Source: an uncultured Oceanospirillales bacterium (GTDB lineage: Bacteria > Pseudomonadota > Gammaproteobacteria > Pseudomonadales > Endozoicomonadaceae). Taken from it: DNA of 38,496 nt. Below the pieces are notes generated by a model. It saw nothing but the letters and a program-made list of their open reading frames with translations, did not search any database and was not told the DNA's origin. A program made the position numbers and the translations under genes. Positions within the stretch are counted from its first letter, which is position 1. The number at the start of each line of letters is the position of its first letter. Positions 24,088 to 32,832 of this stretch are shown here, in pieces. The stretch lies in assembly GCA_947040555.1 (NCBI GenBank), contig CAMRBW010000022.1, forward strand, positions 1 to 38,496, given 5' to 3'.

Positions 24088-26016
24088 ATGGCTGGATTGA
24101 TTCCACAAAGCTTTATCGACGACCTGCTGGCTCGCACCGATATTATCGATGTGATCGGGGAGCGCATATCCCTGAAAAAATCGGGCCGTAACCATCAGGC
24201 GCTATGCCCTTTCCACAAAGAGAAATCCCCATCCTTCTCCGCCAACCAGGATAAACAGTTCTATTACTGCTTTGGTTGTGGCGTCAGCGGCAATGCCGTT
24301 GGTTTTGTGATGGATCACGACCATGTGGATTTCCCGGAAGCGGTGGAGATGCTTGCTCGCAGAGCCGGCATGCAGGTACCGCGAGAAGCGGGAACCCTTG
24401 AAAAGCGAGAGCGGTACGACTCCCTCTATCAGCAACTCGATGCCACCACCAAGTGGTACATGAAGCAGCTGCTCAATCATGACAGCTCCCACAAAGCCAA
24501 CGCCCACAAAGCCAATGACTACCTGAAACGGCGGGGTCTCGACCAGGCCACCATCGCACGCTTTCAGATCGGCTATGCGCCCCCTGGATGGAGCAACCTG
24601 ATTCAGGAACTGGGCAACACCCCCGAACGCCTGCGCCTACTATTGGACGCCGGTCTTGTGGTGGAGAACGAAGAAAAAAAATCCACCTACGACCGTTTTC
24701 GGGATCGTATCATCTTCCCTATTCGGGATCAGCGCGGCCGGGTGATCGCCTTTGGTGGCCGGGTTATGGGGGATGAAAAACCCAAATACCTCAACTCACC
24801 GGAAACGGCAGTCTTCCACAAAGGGCAAGAGCTCTACGGTCTCTACGAAGCTCGACAAGCCAATCGCGAGCTCAGTCAGATTCTGGTGGTAGAAGGCTAT
24901 ATGGATGTGATCGCTCTGGCACAACAGGGGATCAACAACGCTGTCGCAACACTGGGTACAGCAACAACAGCCGACCATCTCAACATCATCTTCAAACATA
25001 CAAATCAGGTGACGTTTTGTTTTGACGGCGACAACGCCGGTCGTCAGGCCGCCTGGCGCGCTTTGGAAAATGCCATTCCGGCAATGAACGACGGTCGTCA
25101 GATAAGATTTCTATTCCTGCCTCAAGGCGAAGATCCAGATTCTCTGGTTCGCAAAGAGGGACCGGATGCATTTCTCGCTCGCCTGAAAGATAAACAGCAG
25201 GCGCTCCCCTTTGAAGACTATTTTTTCCGGCATTTTGAGCAGGATATAGACACTTCAACACTAGACGGCAAGGCTCGTTTAGTACACAAAGTAACGCCTT
25301 TTATCCACAAACTACCTGAAGGCTCTTTCAAAAGCCTGATGGTCAAACGTCTTGGCGAGCTGAGTGATCTCGGTACTGATGCAGTGTCGTCCATCATCCA
25401 AACCAATATTGAGACCAGAACCAACAATATTTCTCAGTTAGCATACAATCACAAGACAGATGACGTTCATCAGAGAGATGATAAAATTACTGAACAATGG
25501 TCAAATAGCTACAGCGGAAATATTCAGAGCAAACAGAAGATATTTGTCAGATACCATTCTTCTGATCCCTACAGGAGCAACCGCGCCACCCCGGTTCCGG
25601 ATATTCAGCTGAGGCCGCAACAGCAAGCCCTCAGAATCCTTCTCGATCGCCCCGACCTCGCCAAAAAGCTTGAGGCCCCGGCCAAACTGATCGTAAGCGA
25701 TGAAGATACCCGTTTTCTGGTGATGCTTGTTGAGTCACTGGCGCGCAATCCGGTTACAAGTACTTACGGTGTGCTTGGCAGCTGGTACGGCACCCATCTT
25801 GGCGACAGGCTACTGGCGCTTATGAAAACCGATATTCCGGTAAATAATGCCGAACAAACCTTTCGTCAGTGTCTGAGACAGCTTTCCAACGAAAAACCCA
25901 AACACACAAACGAAATAAACGACATTGAACGCCTGCGCTTGGTTTCTGCGGGTCAAAAACATGGTTGGCTAGAGAGAAAACAGCGAGCACAGCAGGAAAA
26001 CGACACAAAACACTGA
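24088..26016 (+). CDS. dnaG: DNA primase DnaG
   Basis: DnaG makes RNA primers at the replication fork. The 642-residue protein has the N-terminal zinc finger (CPFHKEKSPSF ... YYCFGCG, about 40-65), the RNA-polymerase core with the toprim motif VVEGYMDVIALAQ near residue 267 and DGDNAGRQAA near 312, and a C-terminal helical helicase-binding domain (about 500-640). A polar, Asn/Asp/Ser-rich linker at about 447-510 separates core and C-terminus. ATG 24088 (MAGLIPQSFIDDLLARTDI) matches the family; the open frame begins 21 codons earlier. A 15-bp in-frame duplication gives the doubled HKAN peptide near residue 135. Confidence 0.96.
   Translation: MAGLIPQSFIDDLLARTDIIDVIGERISLKKSGRNHQALCPFHKEKSPSFSANQDKQFYYCFGCGVSGNAVGFVMDHDHVDFPEAVEMLARRAGMQVPREAGTLEKRERYDSLYQQLDATTKWYMKQLLNHDSSHKANAHKANDYLKRRGLDQATIARFQIGYAPPGWSNLIQELGNTPERLRLLLDAGLVVENEEKKSTYDRFRDRIIFPIRDQRGRVIAFGGRVMGDEKPKYLNSPETAVFHKGQELYGLYEARQANRELSQILVVEGYMDVIALAQQGINNAVATLGTATTADHLNIIFKHTNQVTFCFDGDNAGRQAAWRALENAIPAMNDGRQIRFLFLPQGEDPDSLVRKEGPDAFLARLKDKQQALPFEDYFFRHFEQDIDTSTLDGKARLVHKVTPFIHKLPEGSFKSLMVKRLGELSDLGTDAVSSIIQTNIETRTNNISQLAYNHKTDDVHQRDDKITEQWSNSYSGNIQSKQKIFVRYHSSDPYRSNRATPVPDIQLRPQQQALRILLDRPDLAKKLEAPAKLIVSDEDTRFLVMLVESLARNPVTSTYGVLGSWYGTHLGDRLLALMKTDIPVNNAEQTFRQCLRQLSNEKPKHTNEINDIERLRLVSAGQKHGWLERKQRAQQENDTKH
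24488..24517. repeat. 15-bp in-frame tandem duplication in dnaG
   Basis: CCCACAAAGCCAACG and CCCACAAAGCCAATG lie head to tail and differ at one base. They encode the repeated HKAN-AHKAN segment between the zinc-finger region and the polymerase core of primase. Confidence 0.9.
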
Positions 26017-26059
26017 TACAATATCTTGAAATCCGGGCTATAGCCCCAATAACATAACT

Positions 26060-26098
26060 ACCCAGTCTTCACATGTTGATACCTACATGTCGCTGGGT
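26060..26098 (+). promoter_or_regulatory. Structured segment in the dnaG-rpoD spacer
   Basis: ACCCAG (26060-26065) pairs with CTGGGT (26093-26098) and encloses two copies of ACATGT (26071-26076, 26085-26090) that can also pair. Just upstream is the palindrome GGGCTATAGCCC (26035-26046). There is no T-run. It may be an RNA processing or regulatory structure. Confidence 0.35.
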
Positions 26099-26190
26099 GC
26101 AAAAAAGCTGCATCGCCTGCAAGGGTGGCAGAGGCAAGGGGAGCCTGATCATTCCTCTCGGTTTATAGAGAACCGGGTTCATATTCGGCG

Positions 26191-26222
26191 TATAGCATAC
26201 AGGAAGCCCTGTACGCTATAAT
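26191..26222 (+). promoter_or_regulatory. Hairpin/operator containing a -10 element upstream of rpoD
   Basis: TATAGCATACAGG (26191-26203) and CCTGTACGCTATA (26208-26220) are 13-bp inverted arms with one mismatch and a 4-base AAGC centre. The right arm runs into a perfect TATAAT (26217-26222), 67 bases before the rpoD start. This suggests an internal rpoD promoter under a symmetric operator. It is not a LexA box. Confidence 0.5.
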
Positions 26223-26289
26223 TGCCCGCTTATTGTCAATACGTCGGGAACATTTCGCTGTGAAAAGGTCTCGCTGCTAAAGGGTTGAT

Positions 26290-28122
26290 ATGTCCGCAAA
26301 TTCTCAACAACAATCCCGACTGAAAGAACTTATCAGCCGTGGTAAGGAACAGGGTTATCTGACCTATGCGGAGGTTAACGACCATTTGCCGGATGATATT
26401 TCTGATCCGGAACAGGTCGAAGACATCATCCGCATGATCAACGACATGGGCATCAAGGTCTTTGAAAGCGCGCCCGATGCCGATGCTCTGCTCCTTGACG
26501 AAGATGATAGTTCAACCGATGACGACGCAGCTGAAGAAGCAGCAGCGGCTCTTGCTGCCGTGGAACAAGAAGCTGGTCGCACGACAGATCCCGTACGCAT
26601 GTACATGCGTGAAATGGGCACCGTTGAACTGTTGACTCGTGAAGGCGAAATTCAGATCGCCAAGCGCATCGAAGAAGGCCAGCGTGAAGTTTCTACTGCA
26701 CTGGCTCACTTCCCAGGTACCATTGAACTTATTCTGAGCGATTACGAACGCATTCTCGAGGAAGAGAGTCGCCTGAGTGATCTTTTTACCGGTTACATCA
26801 TCGATCCCGCTGTCGCAGAAGAGTCTGCAGCCAGCAAAGAGAGCGATAGCATCCCTGCCGATGATCTCGAAGAAGACGACGACGATTCCGAAACGGAAGA
26901 AAATACGGGTCCAGATCCTGAAGAGGCCAAAATACGCTTCTCTGAACTGGCCAAAGCTCATCACGATGCATTAGTTGCCACCGAGAAACACGGTCGCAAG
27001 AGCAATGAAGCTGTTGCTGCCATGGCGGCGACTGCCGAGCTTTTTGTTGCTATCAAGCTGATTCCTCGTATTACTGACCTGTTAATCTTCCGGGTTCGTA
27101 ACTCTCTGGATCAGATTCGCGCCAACGAAAAAGCGATTATGCAGCTCTGCATCCGTCGCGCCAAACTGCCTCGCAAAACATTCCTGACCGAGTTTCCAGG
27201 TAACGAAACCAACCAGGACTGGCTTGATCAGCTGATCGCAAAAAATCCTTCTAACGCAGACGCTCTGAATGCTCAGCGCGTGGAAATTACCCGGGCACTG
27301 CGTAAGCTGAAAACCGTTGAAAACGAAATTGGTATACCACTGTCGGATATCAAAGACGTCAATCGTCATATGTCTATCGGAGAGGCTCGCGCCCGTCGCG
27401 CCAAGAAGGAGATGGTTGAGGCTAACCTACGACTGGTTATCTCTATCGCCAAGAAGTACACCAACCGTGGTCTGCAGTTCCTGGATCTGATTCAGGAAGG
27501 CAACATCGGCTTGATGAAAGCGGTCGACAAGTTTGAATACCGTCGTGGTTACAAATTTTCTACCTATGCTACCTGGTGGATTCGTCAGGCGATCACCCGG
27601 TCTATTGCCGACCAGGCGCGCACCATCCGTATTCCGGTTCACATGATTGAAACCATCAACAAACTGAACCGTGTCTCCCGTCAGATGCTGCAGGAGATGG
27701 GTCGTGATCCAACGCCGGAAGAGCTGGCAGAGCGTATGGAGATGCCTGAGGACAAGATCCGTAAGGTACTTAAAATAGCCAAAGAGCCTATCTCCATGGA
27801 GACGCCGATTGGTGATGATGAAGACTCCCATCTGGGTGACTTCATCGAAGACACCTCCATCAGCTCCCCGATCGACTCTGCCACCTCTGAGGGTCTGCGC
27901 GAAGCGACCCGTCAGGTTCTGGGTGGTCTGACGGCGCGGGAAGCCAAGGTGCTGCGTATGCGCTTCGGTATCGACATGAACACCGACCACACTCTGGAAG
28001 AGGTTGGTAAGCAGTTCGACGTTACCCGTGAGCGTATTCGCCAGATCGAAGCCAAGGCTCTGCGCAAACTGCGTCATCCGACTCGCTCGGATCACCTGCG
28101 TAGCTTCCTGGACGAACAGTAA
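26290..28122 (+). CDS. rpoD: RNA polymerase primary sigma factor RpoD (sigma-70)
   Basis: RpoD directs RNA polymerase to housekeeping promoters. The 610-residue protein (E. coli 613) has region 1.1 ([21 protein letters not shown]), region 1.2 ([21 protein letters not shown] near 98), and an acidic non-conserved insert ([19 protein letters not shown] near 195). Regions 2.1-2.4 include [20 protein letters not shown] and [17 protein letters not shown] near 425. Region 3 follows, and the region 4.2 helix-turn-helix [20 protein letters not shown] is near 577. AAAGGG lies about eight bases before ATG 26290. It is the last gene of the rpsU-dnaG-rpoD cluster. Confidence 0.98.
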   Translation: MSANSQQQSRLKELISRGKEQGYLTYAEVNDHLPDDISDPEQVEDIIRMINDMGIKVFESAPDADALLLDEDDSSTDDDAAEEAAAALAAVEQEAGRTTDPVRMYMREMGTVELLTREGEIQIAKRIEEGQREVSTALAHFPGTIELILSDYERILEEESRLSDLFTGYIIDPAVAEESAASKESDSIPADDLEEDDDDSETEENTGPDPEEAKIRFSELAKAHHDALVATEKHGRKSNEAVAAMAATAELFVAIKLIPRITDLLIFRVRNSLDQIRANEKAIMQLCIRRAKLPRKTFLTEFPGNETNQDWLDQLIAKNPSNADALNAQRVEITRALRKLKTVENEIGIPLSDIKDVNRHMSIGEARARRAKKEMVEANLRLVISIAKKYTNRGLQFLDLIQEGNIGLMKAVDKFEYRRGYKFSTYATWWIRQAITRSIADQARTIRIPVHMIETINKLNRVSRQMLQEMGRDPTPEELAERMEMPEDKIRKVLKIAKEPISMETPIGDDEDSHLGDFIEDTSISSPIDSATSEGLREATRQVLGGLTAREAKVLRMRFGIDMNTDHTLEEVGKQFDVTRERIRQIEAKALRKLRHPTRSDHLRSFLDEQ

Positions 28123-28133
28123 CCACCATCATC

Positions 28134-28159
28134 GTCCTTCCCGCCTGCGCGGGAAGGAC
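28134..28159. repeat. REP-like palindromic element after rpoD
   Basis: GTCCTTCCCGC pairs perfectly with GCGGGAAGGAC around a CTGC loop. It shares its core with the hairpin after hldE (3638-3667) and lies between the rpoD stop and the true terminator. Confidence 0.6.
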
Positions 28160-28184
28160 AATTCGGTTATGAAGCTTCTCAAAC

Positions 28185-28214
28185 AAAAAAGGCGACCCTG
28201 AGGTCGCCTTTTTT
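28185..28214. terminator. Bidirectional terminator between rpoD and pnp
   Basis: A perfect 13-bp stem AAAAAAGGCGACC / GGTCGCCTTTTTT with a CTGA loop gives a T-run on both strands. It serves the convergent rpoD and pnp genes. Confidence 0.95.
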
Positions 28215-28237
28215 ATTGCCGGATCACACGGTCAGGA

Positions 28238-30328
28238 TTATTCCTGCCCCATGTCCTTCATGCTCAGCTTGATGCGGCCACGGTTATCAACATCCATAAC
28301 CATAACCTTCACCACCTGACCTTCGGTCAGGAAGTCGCTGACGTTGTTCACACGCTCGTCAGAGATCTGCGAGATGTGAACCAGACCATCACGACCTGGC
28401 AGAATGCTGACAAACGCACCGAATTCAACGATACGTACAACCTTGCCTTCGTAAATTTTGCCAATTTCCGCTTCCGCAGTAATACCAAACACCTTGTCGT
28501 ATGCTGCCTGACAAACGTCTTTGTTCTCACCGTAGATTTTCACAACGCCATCGTCGCCGATGTCGATGGAAGCGCCGGTCTCTTCACACAGAGCACGGAT
28601 AGTAGAACCACCCTTACCGATAACATCACGGATCTTGTCAGGGTGGATCTTCAGGGTCATGGTCATTGGCGCGTTGGCGCTCAGCTCGGGGCGGGACGCT
28701 GAAATCACCTTGTTCATCTGTTCCAGAATGGTCAGACGTGCTTCCAGAGCCTGCTCCAGAGCGATCTCCATGATCTCTTCGGTAATACCCTGAATTTTGA
28801 TGTCCATCTGCAGTGCAGTCACACCTTCAGAAGTACCGGCTACCTTGAAGTCCATGTCGCCGAGGTGATCTTCATCACCCAGGATGTCGGTCAGAATGGC
28901 GAAACGACCGCCCTCTTCCTTGATCAGACCCATAGCGATACCGGCCACAGGCGCCTTGATAGGCACACCGGCGTCCATCAGTGCCAGAGAGGTACCACAT
29001 ACGGAAGCCATAGAGCTGGAACCGTTGGATTCGGTAATCTCGGAAACCACACGCAGGGTGTATGGGAATTCTTCGTCAGTAGGCAGCATGGCAGCGATAC
29101 TGCGACGAGCCAGACGACCATGGCCGATTTCACGACGACCAACGCCACCCATACGACCACACTCGCCTACAGAGTAAGGAGGGAAGTTGTAGTGCAGCAT
29201 GAATGGATCGCGGGATTCGCCTTCCAGACTGTCGATCAGCTGTGCGTCACGGGCAGTACCCAGAGTGGTGGTGACCAGAGCCTGAGTTTCGCCACGGGTG
29301 AACAGGGCGGAACCGTGAGTCCTTGGCAGAACACCCACTTCGATGAACAGGGGACGTACAGTCTTGGTGTCACGACCATCGATACGTGGCTTGCCATCCA
29401 GAATGGCGGTGCGGACGTACGCTTTTTCCAGCTTGGCGAACAGGCTGGAAACTTCACTGGCAGCGGGGCCATTTTCAACAGCAAAGTGCTCGATAGCTTC
29501 ACGACGCAGTTCGGTCAGACCGGTGTTACGCACCTGCTTTTCAACGATAGCGTAAGTGTCCGCGATCTTGCCACCGAAGGCGGCATTGATGGCGCCACTC
29601 AGTTCAGCGTTAACATCTGCTGGCAGCCATTCACGCTGAGGCTTGCCCACTTCAGCGGCAAATGCCTTAATCGCCTGAACAGCACCACGGTAGCTTTCCT
29701 GAGCAAACAGGACCGCACCCAGCATTTCGTCTTCGGCCAGCTCTTTTGCTTCGGATTCAACCATCAGTACGGCATTTTCAGTACCGGCTACCACCATATT
29801 CAGCTCAGAAGTTTTCAGATCTTCGTAGCTAGGGTTGAGCAGGTAGCCACCTCTGGCTTCGTCGAAACCAACACGGGCTGCACCGATAGGGCCGGCAAAA
29901 GGAATACCAGAGATAGCCAGAGCCGCAGAAGTTGCGAGCATGCCCAGAATATCCGTATCATTTTTCTTGTCGGTGGAGAGAACGGTGATGATGACCTGAA
30001 CTTCGTTCATGTAGCCCTTAGGGAACAGGGGACGAATAGGACGGTCGATCAGACGGGAGGTCAGCGTCTCTTTTTCGCTCGGACGGCCTTCACGCTTCAG
30101 GAAGCCACCGGGGATTTTACCGGCTGCGTAGGTCTTTTCCTGGTAATGAACGGACAGCGGGAAGAAATCCTGCTCTTCTCTGGCCGAGTGAGCGCCAACA
30201 ACAGTCGCCAGAACCACCAGATCACCCATGGTAGCCAGCACCGCACCGTCAGCCTGACGAGCAACACGACCAGTTTCCAGAGTGACCTGCTGGCCACCAA
30301 ATTCAAATGTCTTATGTACAGGTGTCAC
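28238..30328 (-). CDS. pnp: Polyribonucleotide nucleotidyltransferase (PNPase)
   Basis: PNPase is a trimeric 3'-to-5' phosphorolytic exoribonuclease and degradosome partner. The 696-residue protein has two RNase PH domains (about 1-215 and 310-540) joined by a helical domain, a KH domain ([20 protein letters not shown] near 553) and an S1 domain ([20 protein letters not shown] near 622). It is slightly shorter than E. coli PNPase (711). The start is GTG 30328 with AAGGAA about seven bases upstream. It is the last gene of the rimP-to-pnp block, separated from rpsO by 438 bases with strong hairpins. Confidence 0.97.
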   Translation of the reverse strand: MTPVHKTFEFGGQQVTLETGRVARQADGAVLATMGDLVVLATVVGAHSAREEQDFFPLSVHYQEKTYAAGKIPGGFLKREGRPSEKETLTSRLIDRPIRPLFPKGYMNEVQVIITVLSTDKKNDTDILGMLATSAALAISGIPFAGPIGAARVGFDEARGGYLLNPSYEDLKTSELNMVVAGTENAVLMVESEAKELAEDEMLGAVLFAQESYRGAVQAIKAFAAEVGKPQREWLPADVNAELSGAINAAFGGKIADTYAIVEKQVRNTGLTELRREAIEHFAVENGPAASEVSSLFAKLEKAYVRTAILDGKPRIDGRDTKTVRPLFIEVGVLPRTHGSALFTRGETQALVTTTLGTARDAQLIDSLEGESRDPFMLHYNFPPYSVGECGRMGGVGRREIGHGRLARRSIAAMLPTDEEFPYTLRVVSEITESNGSSSMASVCGTSLALMDAGVPIKAPVAGIAMGLIKEEGGRFAILTDILGDEDHLGDMDFKVAGTSEGVTALQMDIKIQGITEEIMEIALEQALEARLTILEQMNKVISASRPELSANAPMTMTLKIHPDKIRDVIGKGGSTIRALCEETGASIDIGDDGVVKIYGENKDVCQAAYDKVFGITAEAEIGKIYEGKVVRIVEFGAFVSILPGRDGLVHISQISDERVNNVSDFLTEGQVVKVMVMDVDNRGRIKLSMKDMGQE

Positions 30329-30523
30329 GATTATTTCCTTCTATGATTCAATCGAACCTGACCGACGAAACGACCTCTTGAGGTGGCAGAAACCACCCGA
30401 CTGGGATGCAATCCACAAGGCAGATACCTTTCTACAGTGGCGACTATAAGGTTTCTGCCATACAGCTTCCACGCTGCCTTCCGGATTGCACCCGGGCATA
30501 CAGGTTCGCTATCAGTCAGCTTG

Positions 30524-30560
30524 ATAAGGATGAATCATCTCTATGATCATTCACCCTTAT
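30524..30560 (-). promoter_or_regulatory. Hairpin in the pnp leader
   Basis: Arms ATAAGG/CCTTAT and TGAATCAT/ATGAT-TTCA form a long stem with one mismatch and a three-base bulge around a CTCT loop. It lies about 200 bases before the pnp start. In E. coli, RNase III cuts a leader stem-loop and PNPase then represses itself; a similar role is inferred. Confidence 0.45.
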
Positions 30561-30587
30561 ATGTCTCGCATTGGGACACATAACAAA

Positions 30588-30628
30588 ACACCGCCACCGA
30601 TCCCCGTAATGGGTTGCGGAAGCGGTGT
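30588..30628 (-). terminator. Terminator-like hairpin between rpsO and pnp
   Basis: ACACCGC (30588-30594) and GCGGTGT (30622-30628) pair across a partly structured 27-base loop. On the minus strand the stem is followed by TTTTGTT. It could separate rpsO and pnp transcription or form part of the pnp leader. Confidence 0.5.
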
Positions 30629-30766
30629 CTGTTCATTGTATCCCTTGAGCCAGAGGCTGCGGGACACAAATCTCATCGGAACACACGTCGTCTCCGATGC
30701 TGGTTGTTTCACATGTTGTACAAGCAACAGAATGAAATACTACCAGAAGTTCTGGCTAAAAAAGCC

Positions 30767-31036
30767 TTAGCGACGCAGACCCAGGCTCTGGATCAGAGCG
30801 CGGTAACGCTCAACGTCTTTCTTCTTCAGGTAGTCCAGCTGGCTGCGACGCTGGTTTACCATGCGGATCAGACCACGACGGGAATGATGATCATGGATGT
30901 GTGCCTTGAAGTGAGACTGCAGACCTTCGATGTTAGCGGTCAGCAGAGCTACCTGAACTTCAGGGGAGCCAGTGTCGTTCTCGCCACGAGCGTACTTGGC
31001 GACGATCTCAGCCTTTTTCTCTACATGCAGAGACAT
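30767..31036 (-). CDS. rpsO: 30S ribosomal protein S15
   Basis: S15 binds the central domain of 16S rRNA early in 30S assembly and can repress its own translation. The 89-residue product [18 protein letters not shown]... to [10 protein letters not shown] is canonical, with the conserved [13 protein letters not shown] and [17 protein letters not shown] segments. ATG 31036 is chosen by homology and by GGAG seven bases upstream, although the frame extends 26 codons further. It lies between truB and pnp, as in most gammaproteobacteria. Confidence 0.97.
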   Translation of the reverse strand: MSLHVEKKAEIVAKYARGENDTGSPEVQVALLTANIEGLQSHFKAHIHDHHSRRGLIRMVNQRRSQLDYLKKKDVERYRALIQSLGLRR

Positions 31037-31220
31037 GGTGTAACTCCAATCAAAAATATGCATAAAATCATGGGAATAGCCGTGCATATTAACAGCCACC
31101 CCGAATTTCATCACCGCCAGTTATCTGAGGCAACAGCCCGAAGGCACCCCTCAAAGAACAATCCATAGCGCTGAGAAAGCGGTATTCTAAACCTATCTCC
31201 CCGATTATTCATCCCACATT

Positions 31221-31260
31221 TTATGCAGGTATGTAACGGGTTATGCCGGCATGTAACGGG
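31221..31260. repeat. 20-bp tandem duplication between rpsO and truB
   Basis: Two 20-base units (31221-31240 and 31241-31260), both beginning TTATGC and ending ATGTAACGGG, lie head to tail and differ at two positions. The array ends seven bases from the truB stop codon. Confidence 0.9.
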
Positions 31261-31266
31261 AAATGC

Positions 31267-32199
31267 TCAGGATGCGCGGTTTGCTATCAGACGACGAGGT
31301 GCGATAAGACCATCATCCTGCACTTCACCGATACCCAGAAAGACATTGGATGAGCCCTCTACCAACCGGTAGATACGCACAAGACCCGATGTCGGCGCAC
31401 GGGATACCTGCACCGGCTGCCCCTGATTGATGAAATCAGCACTGACATCACCCAGCAGTACCGCCGGCCAGTGGCTAACAGCAGAGTCCTGAGGCAGCAG
31501 GAGATTATCCAGTGCCCCATGACCGCCGTTATCGCGAATCTCTTCCAGCTGCTCCAGCGTGTAAGACTGCGCCTCTTCATAGGGACCCGCTTTCAGGCGA
31601 CGAAGTTCCGCAACATGCGCGCCACAGCCTAACATTTCGCCAATATCCTCAACCAGATTGCGGATATAGGTGCCTTTGCTGCAGTCGATTTCCAGCACCA
31701 GCTCATCACCGCGAAACTCAATCAGAGTCAGGCGATAGATGTTCACTTTACGGGCCGGACGCTCGATCTCGATACCGGCACGGGCGTACTCATAGAGAGG
31801 CTTGCCTTTGTGCTTGAGGGCCGAGAACATGGAAGGCACCTGCTCGATCGGGCCCCTGAACTGAGCCAGAATCGGCTCAAGATCTGATTCGGTCACGGCG
31901 ACCGGACGCTCAGCAACAACCTCACCTTCGGCATCACCGGTAGTGGTGCGAATACCCAGCCTGGCCGTGGTGCGATAGCTCTTGTCAGAGTCCAGCAGGT
32001 ACTGGGAGAGCTTGGTCGCTTCACCCAGACAGATCGGCAGTACGCCGGTAGCCAGAGGATCAAGGCTGCCGGTATGACCAGCTTTGGCCGCGCCATACAG
32101 ACGCTTAACCTGCTGCAACACGTTATTGGACGAGCCGCCAATAGGCTTGTCTACGATCACAATTCCGTTAACAGGACGACCACGAAAACGACGGGACAT
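31267..32199 (-). CDS. truB: tRNA pseudouridine-55 synthase TruB
   Basis: TruB makes pseudouridine 55 in the T-loop of tRNAs and acts as a tRNA-folding chaperone. The 310-residue protein has the catalytic Asp47 in [12 protein letters not shown], the [10 protein letters not shown] segment, [16 protein letters not shown], and a C-terminal PUA-like part. It matches E. coli TruB in length (314). Its ATG overlaps the last base of the rbfA stop (TAATG at 32197-32201), so translation is probably coupled. Confidence 0.97.
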   Translation of the reverse strand: MSRRFRGRPVNGIVIVDKPIGGSSNNVLQQVKRLYGAAKAGHTGSLDPLATGVLPICLGEATKLSQYLLDSDKSYRTTARLGIRTTTGDAEGEVVAERPVAVTESDLEPILAQFRGPIEQVPSMFSALKHKGKPLYEYARAGIEIERPARKVNIYRLTLIEFRGDELVLEIDCSKGTYIRNLVEDIGEMLGCGAHVAELRRLKAGPYEEAQSYTLEQLEEIRDNGGHGALDNLLLPQDSAVSHWPAVLLGDVSADFINQGQPVQVSRAPTSGLVRIYRLVEGSSNVFLGIGEVQDDGLIAPRRLIANRAS

Positions 32200-32597
32200 T
32201 ACTTTTCCTCCGACTCTTCATCCTTCGACGCAGAGGAGGCATCAATCTCCCGCGCCTTTTCAATCAGGGTTGAGAGGTGACGGCCACGCACCAGGCTCTC
32301 GTCGTAACGGAAGCGCAACTGCGGCGTAAAACGCAGACGCATACGATGGGAGAGTTCGGTACGCAGAAAACCGGATGCTTCAGTCAGCAGACTGACAGCC
32401 GCACTCGTCTCTTCCTTGCTATCCAACCCCAAAAAGGTGACGTGGACAGTGGCAAAGGACATATCCCGACTCACCTCAACGGCACTCACGGTTACCATTC
32501 CGAGGCGGGGATCTTTCATATCCCGCTGCAGGATTTTTGCCAGCTCACGCTGGATCTGTTCACCTACACGCTGGGTTCTACTGAATTCTCTTGGCAT
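32199..32597 (-). CDS. rbfA: Ribosome-binding factor A
   Basis: RbfA is a KH-fold assembly factor that binds the 30S subunit and helps mature the 5' end of 16S rRNA, notably in cold. The 132-residue protein [20 protein letters not shown]... has the typical [14 protein letters not shown] and ATVHVTFLG segments and an acidic, Ser-rich C-terminal tail ([14 protein letters not shown]). It overlaps truB by one base. It is 235 bases downstream of infB, and a terminator lies in that gap. Confidence 0.96.
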   Translation of the reverse strand: MPREFSRTQRVGEQIQRELAKILQRDMKDPRLGMVTVSAVEVSRDMSFATVHVTFLGLDSKEETSAAVSLLTEASGFLRTELSHRMRLRFTPQLRFRYDESLVRGRHLSTLIEKAREIDASSASKDEESEEK

Positions 32598-32644
32598 AGT
32601 TCGATTCTTCTGACAAACGGCTCTGAGCGCCTCTCAGTCCTGAG

Positions 32645-32678
32645 CGACCCTCAGCCCTTAACGACCTTTCAGCCCTTA
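32645..32678. repeat. Imperfect 16/17-bp tandem repeat in the infB-rbfA spacer
   Basis: CGACCCTCAGCCCTTA (32645-32660) is followed after one base by CGACCTTTCAGCCCTTA (32662-32678). The units differ by one substitution and one insertion. Confidence 0.75.
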
Positions 32679-32732
32679 GCGCAAAACGGATCCTGAACGG
32701 ATCAAAGCGCGCATCGGAAACATGCAGACAAA

Positions 32733-32777
32733 AAAGGCGCGAAGAAAGAGGCTGATCACCCCTTGCCGCGCGCCTTT
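32733..32777 (-). terminator. Terminator between infB and rbfA
   Basis: AAAGGCGCG (32733-32741) and CGCGCCTTT (32769-32777) form a 9-bp stem across a 27-base loop. On the minus strand the stem is followed by a run of six T. It lies about 55 bases past the infB stop and would reduce read-through into rbfA-truB-rpsO. Confidence 0.7.
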
Positions 32778-32789
32778 CCATTTCACAAC

Positions 32790-32817
32790 TGTGTCAGGCT
32801 GCAAACAGCCTGACACA
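32790..32817 (-). promoter_or_regulatory. Strong hairpin just after infB
   Basis: A perfect 12-bp stem TGTGTCAGGCTG / CAGCCTGACACA with a CAAA loop lies 15 bases after the infB stop. There is no T-run directly after it. It could stabilise the infB 3' end or cooperate with the adjacent terminator. Confidence 0.65.
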
Positions 32818-32832
32818 ATTACCGAACGGCGA

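Larger units (their letters stand above)
30329..30766 (-). other. Non-coding rpsO-pnp spacer with structured pnp leader
   Basis: This 438-base gap holds no supported gene. It contains a terminator-like hairpin at 30588-30628 and a long imperfect hairpin at 30524-30560, both on the pnp-coding strand. Frames open on the opposite strand here are shadows with no ribosome-binding site or recognisable product. Confidence 0.6.

Noticed and set aside
26204..26220. LexA box in the rpoD upstream hairpin
   Set aside because: LexA sites have CTGT first and ACAG last; here ACAGG precedes CCTGT, the opposite orientation.
28865..30346. 493-residue open frame on the plus strand
   Set aside because: It is the complement of pnp; the product has no recognisable motif and PNPase is clear on the other strand.
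30614..31168. 184-residue plus-strand frame
   Set aside because: It runs antisense through rpsO and the pnp leader with no start signal or recognisable product.
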